Source: Leptidea sinapis (Eukaryota; Arthropoda; Insecta; Lepidoptera; Pieridae). Taken from it: a stretch of 64,000 nucleotides of DNA. The position numbers and the translations under genes were made by a program. Positions 31,773 to 44,236 of this stretch are shown here, in pieces; within the stretch, counting starts at the first letter, position 1; each line of letters begins with the position of its first letter. A model generated the notes under the pieces. It saw only the letters and a program-made list of their open reading frames with translations, did no database searches and was not told the origin of the DNA. The stretch is taken from NCBI RefSeq assembly GCF_905404315.1, contig NC_066301.1, forward strand, positions 3,410,001 through 3,474,000, given 5' to 3'.

Positions 31773-32067
31773 TACCAGTGGGAGGCTCCTTTGCACAGGA
31801 TGCGAGGTTATGGATACCACAACGGCGCCTATTTATGCCGTGAAGCAGTAATGTGTAAGCATTATTGTGTTTCGGTCTGAAGGGCGCCGTAGCTAGTGAA
31901 ATTACTGAGCAAATGTTACTTGACTTAAGGTGACGAGCGCAATTGGGAAGTTTTTTTGGGTTTTTCATTCATCTTGAGCAGCACTGCATTGTAACGGGCA
32001 GGGCTAATCAATTACCATCAGCTGAACGTCCTGCTCGTCTCGTCTCTTATTTTCTGAAAAAAAAAAT
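31773..32067 (+). mobile_element. Family S element, copy 7
   Basis: Starts ACCAGTGGGAGGCTCC and ends with an A-run. Internal small deletions remove GCCGGCTA and part of the GAGACTTAACATC block. Confidence 0.82.
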
Positions 32068-32105
32068 ATATCTAGCAACTTGATAAAAGTAATAATGCTA
32101 AAATG

Positions 32106-32510
32106 GATAATGAGTGTCCCAAAAAAACGCCAGATTGAATATCTCACCATTGGTGCACTTAACTGTTGGTAACGCTAAAAAAATGAGAATTTGAAATCTT
32201 AGCAAAAAAGGGGCCTTACAAGATAAAACAACGTGTTTAACAATTATTGATATACATCATATCATGATTGATAATAGATAACTTAGAAATTTTCAACTGT
32301 GAAGAGACAATTTCTGGTCGTATATATTCTTGTTTTGGTGATCAGAAAGGGCCCCCTTTATCATAATATGATTTAACACCGTCAGATTTCTTTGAAGGAG
32401 GCTATTTGAAGTCAAAGGTCTATATAAACTAAAATCGTAGAGCTACCCATGCACAACAGAATAGAAGAAAATCAAAAATAGCGTCAAGGAAAAATCTGAC
32501 ATAAGTGATT
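32106..32510 (+). pseudogene. Tc1/mariner-superfamily transposase relic
   Basis: One frame near 32370-32440 reads LTPSDFFEGGYLKSKVYIN, the third-Asp region of an IS630-Tc1-mariner DDE domain. Upstream, at 32117, is GTCCCAAAAAAACGCC, which resembles a terminal repeat start. No other catalytic motif survives. Confidence 0.5.
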
Positions 32511-32590
32511 ATGCAATTGGAACCGTGGAAGCAATGTATAAATAACCCTATCCTATGTAATTTAGTGGTTTTTAGTTTAAGTAAGCTGTG

Positions 32591-32905
32591 TTTTTTTTAT
32601 GAAATTAGGGGACGAGACGAACAGGACGTTCATCTGATGGTAATTGATACGTCTTGTCCATTACAATGCAGCGCCACCCAGGATTCTTGAAAAACCCAAA
32701 AGTTCTGAGCGGCACTACAATTGCGCTCGTCTCCGTGAGACATTAGGTGTTACGTCTCATTTGCCCCTAGTAATTTCACTAGCTACGGCGCCCTTCAGAC
32801 CGAAACACAATAATGTTTACACATTACTGCTTCACCCTTTCACCCTTCACCTTTTGGTACCCATAATGTAGCCAGCATCCTGTGGAAAAGACCCTTCCCC
32901 TGGTA
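32591..32905 (-). mobile_element. Family S element, copy 8
   Basis: Full-length reverse copy from an 8-T run to CCCCTGG. The tract where CACGGCAGAAATAGG is expected has become a CACCCTTTCACCCTTCACC repeat. Confidence 0.8.
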
Positions 32906-33873
32906 AACAATACACTAGTGTTTTTCTATTTAATTCAAATCTTACGTTAATTTTGACTACCTTTGACTAACTCAATACTTCGGAGTTCCCTCCCGGCCTA
33001 AACCTTATTATAACCAAAAGAGTTCACTTATTAATGCACACTAATGCCATCTGTATGACACAGTAGTAATTAAGTCTATAAATTATTACATTTTTAAACT
33101 ACCTTACCTATCATGGCTTTCATATAAAAATTACTATAATAAACACTGATATACCTTTGAACATAATGGAATAACGTAGGTGAATCTACAATGTATGTAA
33201 CATGTATTATTCAAGAAGATTGCAGCATATATCATCCGGGAGGCATATCTCAGCCGTAAAAAGGGTGCTTTCGGATCGTAAGCATTCCTTCTTTTGAATT
33301 TATCATCCTAAATTGAATTTTGGAAGTTAGCATAGATAATAATATAACGTCTTGTAGCCACATACAACCTTATCTCAGTTTGTTTTTCTATAAGCTGTAA
33401 CGAAACTGATTTGTGGTAGTAACTATGTCTTTACATAAGCCTGATATTATCAATAAATTGTTGGATTATTGCATGAAGTCATTAATAGACTTGAACTTTC
33501 CGAAAACAATTTATTGCATTTGATTTTATTGATTTGCTTATTTCAAACTAACTATTAAGGCTGGCAACATCGAAAACATCCGTATGCATGTTTTTAAGTT
33601 CTAAACTAAGAAGAATAATTCGATTTTAGCTAAATATATGAAAATACAATATGTGTGTGTCCCTATATTTCACTTTCCAGCAAAAACTGCTCGTCGTAGA
33701 CGCATAGAGTTTGTATGTTGCAATAGGTACAAGCCTACAAGACTTCTATTATACAATATGGTGGTTGCAAGTTGATACCTATAAAGGTAGAACTAGGGGT
33801 TGAAACATGTGAATGATCTAGAGATTCCTAGAAATATTTGGAATATTTTCAAATGTAAGCCTATATTCTAATC
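32906..33873. other. No recognised feature
   Basis: Apparently single-copy AT-rich sequence. Confidence 0.4.
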
Positions 33874-34299
33874 CAGGGGTGCTCAAACGGTCGATCGGGA
33901 TCAACAGGTCGATCGCGAGTGCTTTTTGAGTCGATCTCGAGAAAAAAATCCGATATAATAAACTAAAATCGGTAATTACGTACCATCTTATGAGAAGTGT
34001 GCTCAGGACATTCAGTGTCACGCTTCAACATTCAAATTCACTCTTTAGTTAAGCTTAGAACTTTAGAACGCGTTTGTTTTGTAAGAACCAATAAACTCGC
34101 AATTTTGAATAATAATTATGAGTTTTTTCATTGACATTTAAGAGCAGACCTACACTTACCTTGACTAAAAAATGCAAATTTTGCGCCAAACCTAGACGAC
34201 AATCCTTCATCACACATACTTGAAGCCTCTCAGAGCCGATCGATCATAGTCTACAAATTTTGAGGTAGATCGCCAGCAGTTCAAGCTTGAGCAGCCCTG
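33874..34299. mobile_element. hAT-superfamily MITE, 426 bp, exact 8-bp target duplication
   Basis: TTCTAATC occurs immediately left (33866-33873) and right (34300-34307). The termini are CAGGGGTGCTCAA and, inverted, CAGGGCTGCTCAA; CAGGG-type ends with 8-bp duplications are diagnostic of hAT transposons. Subterminal GGTCGATCG/GCGATCTACC blocks are also inverted. No transposase remains. Confidence 0.92.
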
Positions 34300-34531
34300 T
34301 TCTAATCAAATGAAAATGATCTAGAAATTTCTTTAATAATCTAGAACATCCCAGAATAATTAAATAAGATAAAATAAAATGTGTCTTTTATATGAAAAAA
34401 TTGTGAAATAAGTTGTGATAGATTATTAATATTAACAAATAACTATACAATTAAAAATGAGACTACAAAGCGGGTATTCACAGTTAGTAGCTCAATATAA
34501 ATAATAAAAATAATAGTCTTGAATATTAACT

Positions 34532-34797
34532 ACTACGGCCTTACAAATAAAATTGGCATAAACTTATAACTAAGCATAAACCAAGAATATGTAAAATGTT
34601 TACAAATATACATTATGCTAACGAATGGTTTGTTCAGACGTATAACGTTTCCCGCGTTTATTTGCAAGGCAGCTTGTCATTCAAAAATTTCAGAATTATT
34701 CTATTGACAGTCTTGTCAACGATATTGTAAACATATTGCATTTTCTTTATTTATCATCACTTATAACTTTATACCAAGTTTATTTGTAAGGCCGCTA
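34532..34797. mobile_element. TIR MITE, about 266 bp
   Basis: The left end (CGGCCTTACAAATAAAATTGG) and right end are inverted copies over about 30 bases. A solo end is at 12295. The superfamily is not assigned, because no unambiguous target duplication is visible. Confidence 0.75.
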
Positions 34798-35349
34798 TAG
34801 TATAATGTAAAGTTAACATATTGGCATAAATTTTAATGAGGTTTCACAAAATAGGGATAGAAACATGTTGTGTCATTCATTCTGTATAACACTCAGTCAA
34901 GTTGACTGCTCGAGTGAAAAAACACATTTTCTCGCAGAGTCTATCTAATATTTTAAGCCATCCCCTTGCTTTACAAGAAATGGTTGTCGGCACTCGGCTG
35001 AATTTTTCCCACAATGTTTGGCTCTAGCTTCGAACTGAAAGCGATATTGAAACGCTTGACAAATTATTCAAACTGATATTTCAGTTAAAATCATAGAAAG
35101 CAAATACGTACTAAATATTATTTAATATCATTTCTTCTGTATAAGATGGGTTAAACATCATTTGGGTGTTACTTCATGAGACCTAAGACAATGTTATGTT
35201 TAAGTGAAAAATACTAATCATTATTTTAAATTGTAGGTAATAACAATACTTAAGGGGAAAATAACAAAATTAAGTCTCCGTAAAGATAATAATATCTATG
35301 TGAAGACAAAAAAAGGATTTTTAAATATTTGGTTGAACTATTTCTCATT
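34798..35349. other. No recognised feature
   Basis: AT-rich sequence only. Confidence 0.4.
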
Positions 35350-35636
35350 AGGTTTTTTTAAGGTAAAGGAGGACAAACGAGCGTACGGGTCACCTGGTGT
35401 TAACTGATCACCGCCGCCCACATTCTCTTGCAACACCAGAGAAATTACAGGAGTATTGCCGGCCTTTACGGAAGGTGTACGCACTTTTTTGAAGGTATCC
35501 ATGTCGTATCGTCCCGGAAACACCGCACAAGGCAGCTCATTACACAGCTTTGTAGTACGTGGATGAAATTTATTGTGGAATTCGGCGGCTGGCATCTGGT
35601 GAAACAGCTCTTTGGAACACTCAAACATTAGATGCA
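35350..35636 (-). mobile_element. LINE-A-related 3' end
   Basis: The minus frame reads CSKELFHQMPAAEFHNKFHPR, then ELPCAVFPGRYDM and CAGGTGACCCGTACGCTCG-like sequence before an A/T tail. It is slightly diverged from the other LINE-A copies (QMPAAEF against LIPAAEF). Confidence 0.8.
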
Positions 35637-37234
35637 GAAGATTTATTCTAGCAAGGTATTTTAATTTAATAATACTGTACCTAATTAACGTATGCATGAA
35701 TATAATATTCAAGAAATCTCTGAACCGCCTCCGCATGTTCTCTACACCACTAATATGCAATAAATTTGTGAGGAGTTCCTTACACTTGGCGAAGTAGAGA
35801 AAATAATTTATGTTGCTAGTTTACGGGCCACTTCGGTGAACAAATGGCCCGCCGCGGTGACTGACGTCTGTGTTATAGTACCAACGCTGAATAACTTTAG
35901 ATTGATGACAAGAATAAACTTACTATGAATGTATAGTCTTCTCTTTTTGATAAGTAGTCTATTTGACTATATCATTATGTTATTTACTTTTTTTACCTGT
36001 TATGTTGTCATGGTTAATATTAATCTGTGAAATCTCAATCCTAATCTACTAACATACCTTGCAACGGCAACTATTGAAAATATCGTAATATTTTTTAGTA
36101 AAAATATTGATTTCCAGATATCTCAAGCCACGCTTCACTGTCGCTCATTCTTATTGATTAATTACCTTAGTGGTAGCAATAAGCTGGCAAAGTTTCATTG
36201 CAATCACATTTACGGTATGGTGGCACATTACGTATAAACAAAACATTAGCTTTTTAAGATATTTTTTTTTGTACCACGTTTTATGTTTAATATTATTTTA
36301 CGTCCCTGACATACGTACGTCCCTGATGTATCCTTTGTACAAAGGCCTTATAATAGCTTTGAATTTTTACTTACAATAACTTCAACTTTAAAGTTCAACA
36401 AATATGTTCTAAGATCTTGCAACATTAGATCTGCTATATAAGATGGATATTTGATCATCTATTTCTACAAAATTTTCTCTTAAAATCACCCTTTCTCGTG
36501 ATACAAGTATTTTACAATAGCAATCGTGGCAAATAAAAAGGTATACGAGTCGATTAGTACTGAGTAAAGAGAAGTCGAGGGCGACAGCTCATTAGTACTG
36601 CTGATGATATCGCGACAGTGGGAACAAATGCACTCGATAATGGCAGTCGCTTTCTTAAAACAAAAGATACAAGTTCAATATAAAAAGGAAGAAGTAAGCA
36701 AATGATACTGGAGCCTGTATAAAAAACGAACATAATATAATTTACAGAATACAAATAAACTGCTTTAAAATTTAAGCTAAGCCTAAATTATATTTAGTGG
36801 ACAGAAACTAAGCAGGTAGGTATATTCTGAAAGAGTAGCCACATAATAATACACATGACATATTTTTAATATCATTTTATAAGTAGTTAATTTTTAGGCA
36901 ACATTTAAACACTTCAGTTGCATTTGAATTGAAGATATTAAAGAAGAAAGATATATTATATATTTGTTCAAGAGGACCACGATTAATTGTGCCATTTTCC
37001 TTGAAAATCTTCCAACTGCCGAATGAAGGTTTTCAGCACCTACCTTATTCAACCGTGTGCAGTAATTTCGTAATCCTAACATACAAACGCGAGTTTCTAC
37101 ACAATCCTTTCATTTACCCCTTAGGGATTTTATTTTCAAAAATCCGTCAATTGAGGGAACTTTGTGCGATTTTTCAAATTTGTAGCCACAGCGGCTTAGG
37201 CTTCTTTGATGCATCAGTCAGTGAATGCAGGAAA
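35637..37234. other. No recognised feature
   Basis: AT-rich sequence. Small frames here have no recognisable domain. Confidence 0.4.
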
Positions 37235-37384
37235 TAACTTGGTTCCCTTTCATTTTGAATATTACTGTCATCCGTAAACAATACCTCCTTATATATTTTT
37301 TCTACAAGATTTGGTAGATCTTTAATATAAATAAGAAAAAGGAACGGTCCAAGAATCGACCCTTATGGAACCCCCAACTGCTTC
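37235..37384 (-). pseudogene. Non-LTR reverse transcriptase palm fragment
   Basis: The minus strand gives GVP-stop-GSILGPFLFLIYI, then KDLPNL and LFTDDSN. These are the PQGS..GP and (F/Y)ADD motifs of a Jockey/CR1-group RT. The Gln of PQG is a stop and the catalytic motif reads TDD. Nothing convincing extends beyond it on either side. Confidence 0.72.
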
Positions 37385-37755
37385 ATATGAAGCTATATAT
37401 GAGTTTTATAGAGCATTTTGATTAAAATTGATTTTATAAAAATTTATTAAGGGTTAGTCGAATATCAAAACATGATAGAGATTCTGGCCTAATACTATAT
37501 TTCTAAGATTTTGAGATACACCATCCGGAATACAAATAAAAGCGATTCACGATAGTGTGCCTTTCAAGTTCTATAGAATTTAATCTAAACCTTTGCAAGT
37601 TTACAATTATATCATTTATTTGCTTGTTACACCTACGAATTTACATTATAGTAGCTTTTGCATGTTTTAAACTCTTATACAAATATTCTCTACTATCTGC
37701 CTCATAAACCTTCTATACTTTACGCTAATATACTAAGTTTATGGTTTGACTATTG
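37385..37755. other. Probably decayed LINE sequence, no motif
   Basis: Lies upstream of the RT fragment in its direction of reading, but the translation is not recognisable. Confidence 0.3.
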
Positions 37756-37861
37756 TTCATCATCATCAGCCGGAAGACGTCCACTGCTGGACATAGGCCT
37801 CTCCCAAAGATTTCCACGACAATCGGTCCTGCGCTGCCCTCATCCAACGTATTCCGTCTGA
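37756..37861 (-). pseudogene. LINE-B terminal fragment
   Basis: Reverse copy of the last 100 bases of LINE-B: CATCATCATCAGCCGGAAGA, then CGTCCACTGCTGGAC and GGTCCTGCGCTGCC. Confidence 0.82.
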
Positions 37862-39084
37862 CTATTCAATTTGAAGAAATGGAACATTCCACATTACTAT
37901 TTATACTATTAAACTGTTCACTAAATGTATTTCAAATGAATTTATTATAATATCAATGTCTAAAAAGCTTTTAGCCATTATTTGACACATATAGTATTAT
38001 ACTTCAGTATATTATTCAGTTTGCAACATTATGATGTTTTTATTAGAAATGTCCACTTATGAAATAACAGTGCGTGCAAATTTTTCTCTAGCATTCTTTA
38101 TATAGCATGAGAGAGTATAAAAAATTGTTTTACAAGCACTATCCCACAAACTGTTGATAACTGATTATTTTTATCTACATATCATTAAAATATAACCGTG
38201 CTGAAACATAAATCAGTGTTGTCTTTCAACATTTAACCAACCCCTGTCATGTCCATCGGAGGGGACTTTTGATTCATTAGCCATCATCAAATATTCAGCA
38301 TCCTATCTGAAGCCTGTACTCATTGCCTATCTACATTTAGACGGAGCACTGAGTAACACATCGAACTATTGTTTGGTGTTACAAGAGAGAAATGTTTTAT
38401 AAAAAAAGTTAGAAATCATTGCACTTTGGTGGAAAACCACAAATAAAAGTATTAAATGAAATTAGCGTCAAGTTTTTGTTCTTATATTCTTATATGGAGT
38501 TCTTATACTAGCACGTCCTGCTTTAAAAATAATATTCAGACCTAATCTATCTGATAATAATTATTGTGACACGTGATTTCACCCTTAATTAATGAGATGA
38601 ATATTAACGAAACATAATTAAATAAAATATGAAAATTGTACGTTTTATAAGTAATAAAGAGAAATCACTAATATAATAAAAATACCAAAATAATCAATGG
38701 AAGCGGTAAGTTTGCGGTTTACTCGATTGTCTGTTTGGCTTGGTAATTCGGGATCGATTCGTGATCGGGATGAATTGGACTTAACGTGCGGCGAAATCAG
38801 TAAGTTCGGTAGGTCTGCATAGCTTGTAAAAAATGCAGTATATACATAGAATATGGGTAAATTTTTAAAGATATTATTATGTAAATAAATGATAGCTCAT
38901 TTGTATAGGTATAAGATTTCTATAGAATACAGAATTATATTTATCAAAATATAATACATAATACAATAGTCGTGAAAATTCGAGTTGTGTGATGTTGAAG
39001 TGGAATGTGAAAATGTAAATTATTAATTACTAAATTAGGTACTGGTGAAAATTTATTTTAGTATAATATCAAAAAAAAACCTTT
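37862..39084. other. No recognised feature
   Basis: AT-rich sequence. Two GTAAGT words near 38700-38810 lie in a slightly GC-richer stretch that could be an exon border, but no coding frame supports this. Confidence 0.3.
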
Positions 39085-39316
39085 TAGTGGAAGGCTCCTT
39101 TGCACAGGATGGCGGCTAGATTATGGGCACCACAACGGCGCCTATTACTGCCGTGAAGCAGTAACGTGAAAACATTAGTGTGTTTCGGTCTGAAGGGCGT
39201 CGTAGCTAGTGAAATTACGGGGCAAATGAGACTAAACATCTTATGTCTCAAGGTGACGAGCGCAACTGTAGTGCCGCTCTGAATTTTTGGGCTTTTCAAG
39301 AATCCTGAGCGGCACT
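39085..39316 (+). mobile_element. Family S element, copy 9 (3'-truncated)
   Basis: Begins TAGTGGAAGGCTCC and ends at the GAGCGGCACT stem, the same truncation point as copy 6. There is no A-tail. Confidence 0.8.
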
Positions 39317-40127
39317 TATGTTTGTCCTACTCACATGATCGCACCTAATAACGGAGATACCACTCGCCTTGAGATTGAAATACAAAGGCTCCATCTACTC
39401 ATCACTAGATGCACGTACCTACTCGTAGTAACCTCGAATGGCAATTATTAACGCTCTGTCTCGGCGCAGCAACGCTCGAGTTACGACCTCTCTAGATTTA
39501 TTGTTATTACCGCAGATTTCCTCTGGGTAACGTTTTAATTACACAGATCGACGATAAAGCATCCTGGGGGCGCACTTTTCTTCATTAGAAGACGGATCGC
39601 TTGCACCTAGATTTATATCCATCGCCTTAATGCTCTTCCAATTCTATTGTTAAACCTATTTTAATTTTTTTCGGCTTACTATCGGACGTCAGGGGTATAC
39701 GATACCTACTCATTGGTAAAAGTATATGATGGGTACCTTATACTGATCTAGTATATATTTTATACATTTATTTATGTTTATGTGTGTATGTATATACATA
39801 TATATGTATATATCCTATAGCATGCTTATTTATTGCCTAGTCAAGTTATTATAAATAAAATCCCGTACTAAGCTGTAGGAGATTTTAGGGGTAGGGTTGC
39901 CTTGAATAGACCACTGATTAGGAATAAAATACTTGTGCTACAGTAACTATATATGATATCATCTGTGTCAAGTGGATAACTCAAAAAATAACCTGACTCT
40001 TACACAATTCTATATTATCATAAATAAGCCTATTGCCAACTTCAGTTGATGTAGCGGACTTAGGTGTGTATAATATTTTGTCCACATATCGGCGTGAATA
40101 AAGAGCCCAGTAAAAATATAATAGATA
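39317..40127. other. No gene; GC-richer stretch 39330-39610
   Basis: Apparently single-copy, more balanced composition than the surroundings and no frame longer than about 60 codons. It may be old host non-coding sequence. Confidence 0.35.
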
Positions 40128-40592
40128 AAAAGATTGTATGGAGCATTCTCATCTCTGGTCTGATTTATCCCAGCATCAGCTAAAACCAAATATTTACGTG
40201 CAACTGTTAGGGATCCAGTTCTCTGTGAACAACCACACGATCACTTGTCTTACGTGACACTGCGAATGTTCCGTAGAACTGTATGAGCAGATTCCTGTCG
40301 ACTGACTTTACGTCATTAACTAAAATATAATTCTCACTACTGAATATGTAACTTTCCTCTACAAGGTAGTTTTTCCCCTCGAAAGCAATCTGTAGAATGA
40401 ACTTTTTTGCATGATGTTTTCAGTTAAATACAATATAGGTACTATGATTTTGTAAAAAGCGTTTATACCATCGTAAAAGGCGGGCATGCGCCTGTGATTC
40501 TTCTATGCCTTATTTGGAGAGATCTAATAATGACTATGATCACTTAACATCAAAATATGACTCTTACGTTTGTTCTCCTATCCTGAAAAAAA
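40128..40592 (+). mobile_element. LINE-A copy, strongly diverged
   Basis: The order of LINE-A C-terminal landmarks is recognisable (MEHSHLWSDLSQHQL near 40138, ELYEQIPVD-like sequence near 40280, the CTGTGATTCTTCT and GATCACTTAACATCA blocks near 40490-40550, final A-run), but frames are destroyed. It is the oldest LINE-A copy here. Confidence 0.65.
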
Positions 40593-41566
40593 AACTAATG
40601 ATGCTGGTAAACGAACCCCACGCTTATTTTTTCTTGAATTTGACATTTTGTTCAAAATTGTACAAATTCAGCATATAAAACGATCCATCTAAACACAATT
40701 TGATCCCTTTATTAGAAGATTCAAGTTGTTACTCATAAATCACCAGTTGCTGAGGGTTTTCTAGTGACCGGATGTGATACAATATTAAAATAGCCTGCGC
40801 TCGGATTTTCACCCTTAAGTATTAAGATACTAGACAAATTATTTTTCGGGATATAAAAGTGAAAGGATAAAGACAAAGTACATCATATAGATTTTGTAAC
40901 AGAAAAATATTGATTGCAGATTTTTGTAGTACTAGACTGATACTGATGTAACTATGCGGCGAGCCCCTATCTCAACCTGCAGGGATAACAGTTATGGAGA
41001 TATTTCATGTTGTATTTAGGCAAAAGAAGGCTGGATAGTAACTGCATATTTTTAGCATCAAAACCCAAGGTGACTACAGTATCAATGGCTTGAAGGACGG
41101 TCAAAAAAGCAGTAATTAGTGAGTAAGGTATATTTTATATTATTTAACTGTCTACTAACATTATAAAGAAATAGTTTATTTTGTCAGTTTTGAACCTTAC
41201 TGTCGCTGATTTAGCGTGATCACATAAACAACGTGGAAACGTTTGTTTCCATTTATAGACAGCGCTTCACGCATCATCAATTACAACCATTAACATACAC
41301 ATTTCCATTTGAATGAACAATCTTTTTGTGTTCGACTCAAAACAGTTAGCACGGTATAGAATACTGAATAGCGGGGCTTGACAGACTCGTGGGTAATGGT
41401 TCAAGTGTCGCCTGGGACTCCACTGAGACTCACTCTACATTGAAAGAACTAAGTCCAACTTGTTACATTTTTTTATCCAATGACGTTCTATACATGTTAT
41501 AGCAAGCCAGTCTCACTCCACGTGTAGGTATCGAAATCATAAGTAAATGCGGCGGCCTCTACAGAG
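40593..41566. other. No recognised feature
   Basis: Apparently single-copy AT-rich sequence. Confidence 0.4.
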
Positions 41567-41883
41567 TGTGGGAGGCTCCTTTGCACAGAAAGCTGGCTTG
41601 ATTATAGGTACCACAACGGCGCCTATTTCTGCCGTGAAGCAGTAATGTGTAACCATTACAATATTTCGGTCTGAAGGGCGCCGTGAGCTAGTGAAATTAC
41701 TGGGCAAATGAAACTTAACATCTTATGTCTCAAGGTGACGAGCGCAATTGTAGTGCCGCTCAGAAATTTTGGGTTTTTCAAGAATCCTGAGAGGCACTAC
41801 ATTATATTATATATGGCGTATGCATTACCATTCCTAAATGCTAAACGTCCTGCTCGTCTCGTTCCTTATCTTTATAAAAAAAA
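41567..41883 (+). mobile_element. Family S element, copy 10
   Basis: Near full length from GTGTGGGAGGCTCC to an A-run. The GGGCAGGGCGTATCAATTACC region is altered to ATATTATATATGGCGTATGC. Confidence 0.82.
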
Positions 41884-42703
41884 GAGTTGGCCAGACAGTA
41901 GGGACTCATGAGTGAGCTGTGACGCACGTAATTTTAAAAATGGAGTAACATAAATAAAGGAAAGCATATTAAAGGTCATTGTGGTCCAAAATAAAAAATT
42001 TAAGTGTCTTTAAGACACAGAAAATAATCTATTTTAAAGTGATTATTATTGTAATGAGATTACCATTCATGATAGCTACCTATTTATTTCCTATAAACTA
42101 GTGTAGGTTTGACAACGAAAGAATATTGATTTAAAATTACGAATACATACCTATTTATATTATGGAAAAATCTGAGCTATTTTTATAAGATGATCTTATA
42201 CTAGCAATGTACAGTTTTTGGTAAAGAAGTCAACCCTAATGTCGTCAGAAGAGGTAAGAGTCACGCGATGGAAAGAGAGGCAAATTCTAGGTGAATAAAA
42301 ATGTAGGTTGGTAGCGCTGTGCGATCTGAATTACACCTTATTGTATGACCACAGGAGTCTCTATTTCTTTCATTGGTTTTTCAGAGAGAATTTAGTGAAA
42401 ACAAAGCCGAAATATGAAACATTCCAAAAGTTACAACATAATAAGCTTCGACCGCTATATCTATACATTGCCGCATTTACTACAGTTGTTTAAAATATTC
42501 TTGGTCAATAAGCAGCAATGTAAAACATTTATTCGATTAAAGTTTGATTCGGACAGTGACAGTTGACCCACTTCTAGAACGGAAAGTGTGCTTACATTGT
42601 CTTTAAGCACACTATCAGACCGCGAACGATATGTCGTTTTATGTACTAGTATATAGAACGTCATATTTTTATCATTCGAGATTTCAATTGAGCTTTTTTA
42701 AAT
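41884..42703. other. No recognised feature
   Basis: AT-rich sequence. A small near-palindrome, AGTGTGCTTACATTGTCTTTA with its inverse, lies near 42586-42615. Confidence 0.35.
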
Positions 42704-42866
42704 ATTTTTTGTATGAGTTAGAGTGACGAAACGATCAAAAAGCACAGGGTTGAGAATAATACCGCTCTGCCTATTACTAAATTCAGAGCGGCCGGCGTCT
42801 AAATTGCGCTCGTCCCCTTGAATCATAACTTGTTATGTTTCATTAGCCCAGTAATTTTACTAGTAC
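42704..42866 (-). mobile_element. Family S element, copy 11 (decayed)
   Basis: Recognisable by ATTGCGCTCGTCCCCTTGA, CATTAGCCCAGTAATTTTAC and an altered tail. It is much more diverged than the other copies. Confidence 0.62.
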
Positions 42867-42977
42867 CATAATAAAATATCTGCTCGCCCGGTGAGCATAG
42901 TTTTCTTTGAATCATTATGCTAATAACTCTGAATAAAATTAGTAGCTAAACTAAAAATTTAAACAAATAATATTAAA

Positions 42978-43215
42978 ACAGATTTTTATGAACGATGCGA
43001 GACTCAAACTGGGGACCTGTCGCGTTCCGTGCGAGCGCTATTACCAACTGAGCCAACCGTTCGAGTGACGTATCGTTGATAAAATTTTGTATGATCTCTG
43101 AGGTTGTAGCTTCGTCTACAGGATCTACTTTTTTTGTTTGGTTTGTTTTCAAATTTTATTTGTGTAATTAATCCCAGAAGTGAGGGTTATCACTTCGAAA
43201 CATAACACACTGTTT
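42978..43215 (-). repeat. tRNA-bearing composite repeat, copy A
   Basis: On the minus strand, CCTCACTTCTGGGATTAATT and ACAAATAAAATTTG are followed by AGTAGATCCTGTAGACGAAG and CAACGATACGTCACTC, then a tRNA-like sequence at 43062-42990. The tRNA-like part folds with a 7/7 acceptor stem (GAACGGT with ATCGTTC), a GCTC D-stem and a weak T-arm. The inverted tRNA flank seen in copy C is deleted here. Confidence 0.72.
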
Positions 43216-43641
43216 AAATATTTATATGAATTTATAGGATCTACAGAAAAGAATCAGAACAGTAAAAGCAACAATAAGTTCTATATTTGCTTGAATCATT
43301 TTGAAGTAGTGTGACACGGGGTCGTCTGCGAAGCCATTTGTCAAAAGAGCCATTTGTACGCGTCGAATCACGGGCATTAGGGAGTGTGTGACCGCAAGGG
43401 TATCGCTACCTCCACACTGACATATTTCGGACCATATCTGTACGATCGGCGCTCACATATTGAAACACTTAAGTACTTCTTATCCAAAATAATAACTTCA
43501 TATTGTGTTGAAGTGTAGAAACTTAAGAAGCTGTAGTAAAAATGATTGAGAAGGATATGATTTGTAACGAGAACGGATAAAACTATATTGACTGCACAAA
43601 TTTATTTCTATAAACTATTGTTACCCCACGCTTTTTACATG
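43216..43641. other. No recognised feature
   Basis: A short CG-containing stretch (43315-43450) of unknown origin. Confidence 0.35.
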
Positions 43642-44236
43642 CACTAGCTGTCCCGAAGAACGCAGTTCTGTCTATAGAAAAAATAAATAAGTAAGTATTC
43701 GAGAATCATGTAGTCTAAAGGCATCGGAAATGTGTAATTAAGGCAAATGAGTTAAGAATGAAACAGAAACGTATTTCTGAATGATTCTATAATTAATATC
43801 TAGTAATAAAATTATAATGATTAATATCGTATTTGTGTAAACTGCTATTACATTACCGCTTTATAATTGCCAAATTTTTAAAGTATTAAAATGGATATAG
43901 TATGTTATTCTTAAGAGCTATTGTAGACATTTCTGTAGACCTATATAAGATACAAAATTTCACCATACATTATTTTATTATATCTCAAAAGGGTTTAGAC
44001 AGCGTTTTCGTTGAAAGCTCCCAGATAACTTAATTTTTTCCGACATCTCCAACAAATATTGTTAATGTATACAAATAAAAATACAAAGACTAAACAAATT
44101 ATATACTAAAAACTTCCTCGAGAACCACGCACGAAATAAGCGTGAAAATTGGTTGGTGGTTGTTTTTGAGTTCATCGCGAACAGACAGACAGACGCGTTG
44201 GAGGACTTTGTTTTATAATATGTAGTAATACATCTT
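43642..44236 (+). repeat. Interspersed repeat starting ACTAGCTGTCCCGAAGAACG
   Basis: The start and the end (ACAGACAGACAGACGCG followed by GGACTTTGTTTTATAATATG) match the conventional ends of a dispersed insect repeat. It has no frame. Confidence 0.62.
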
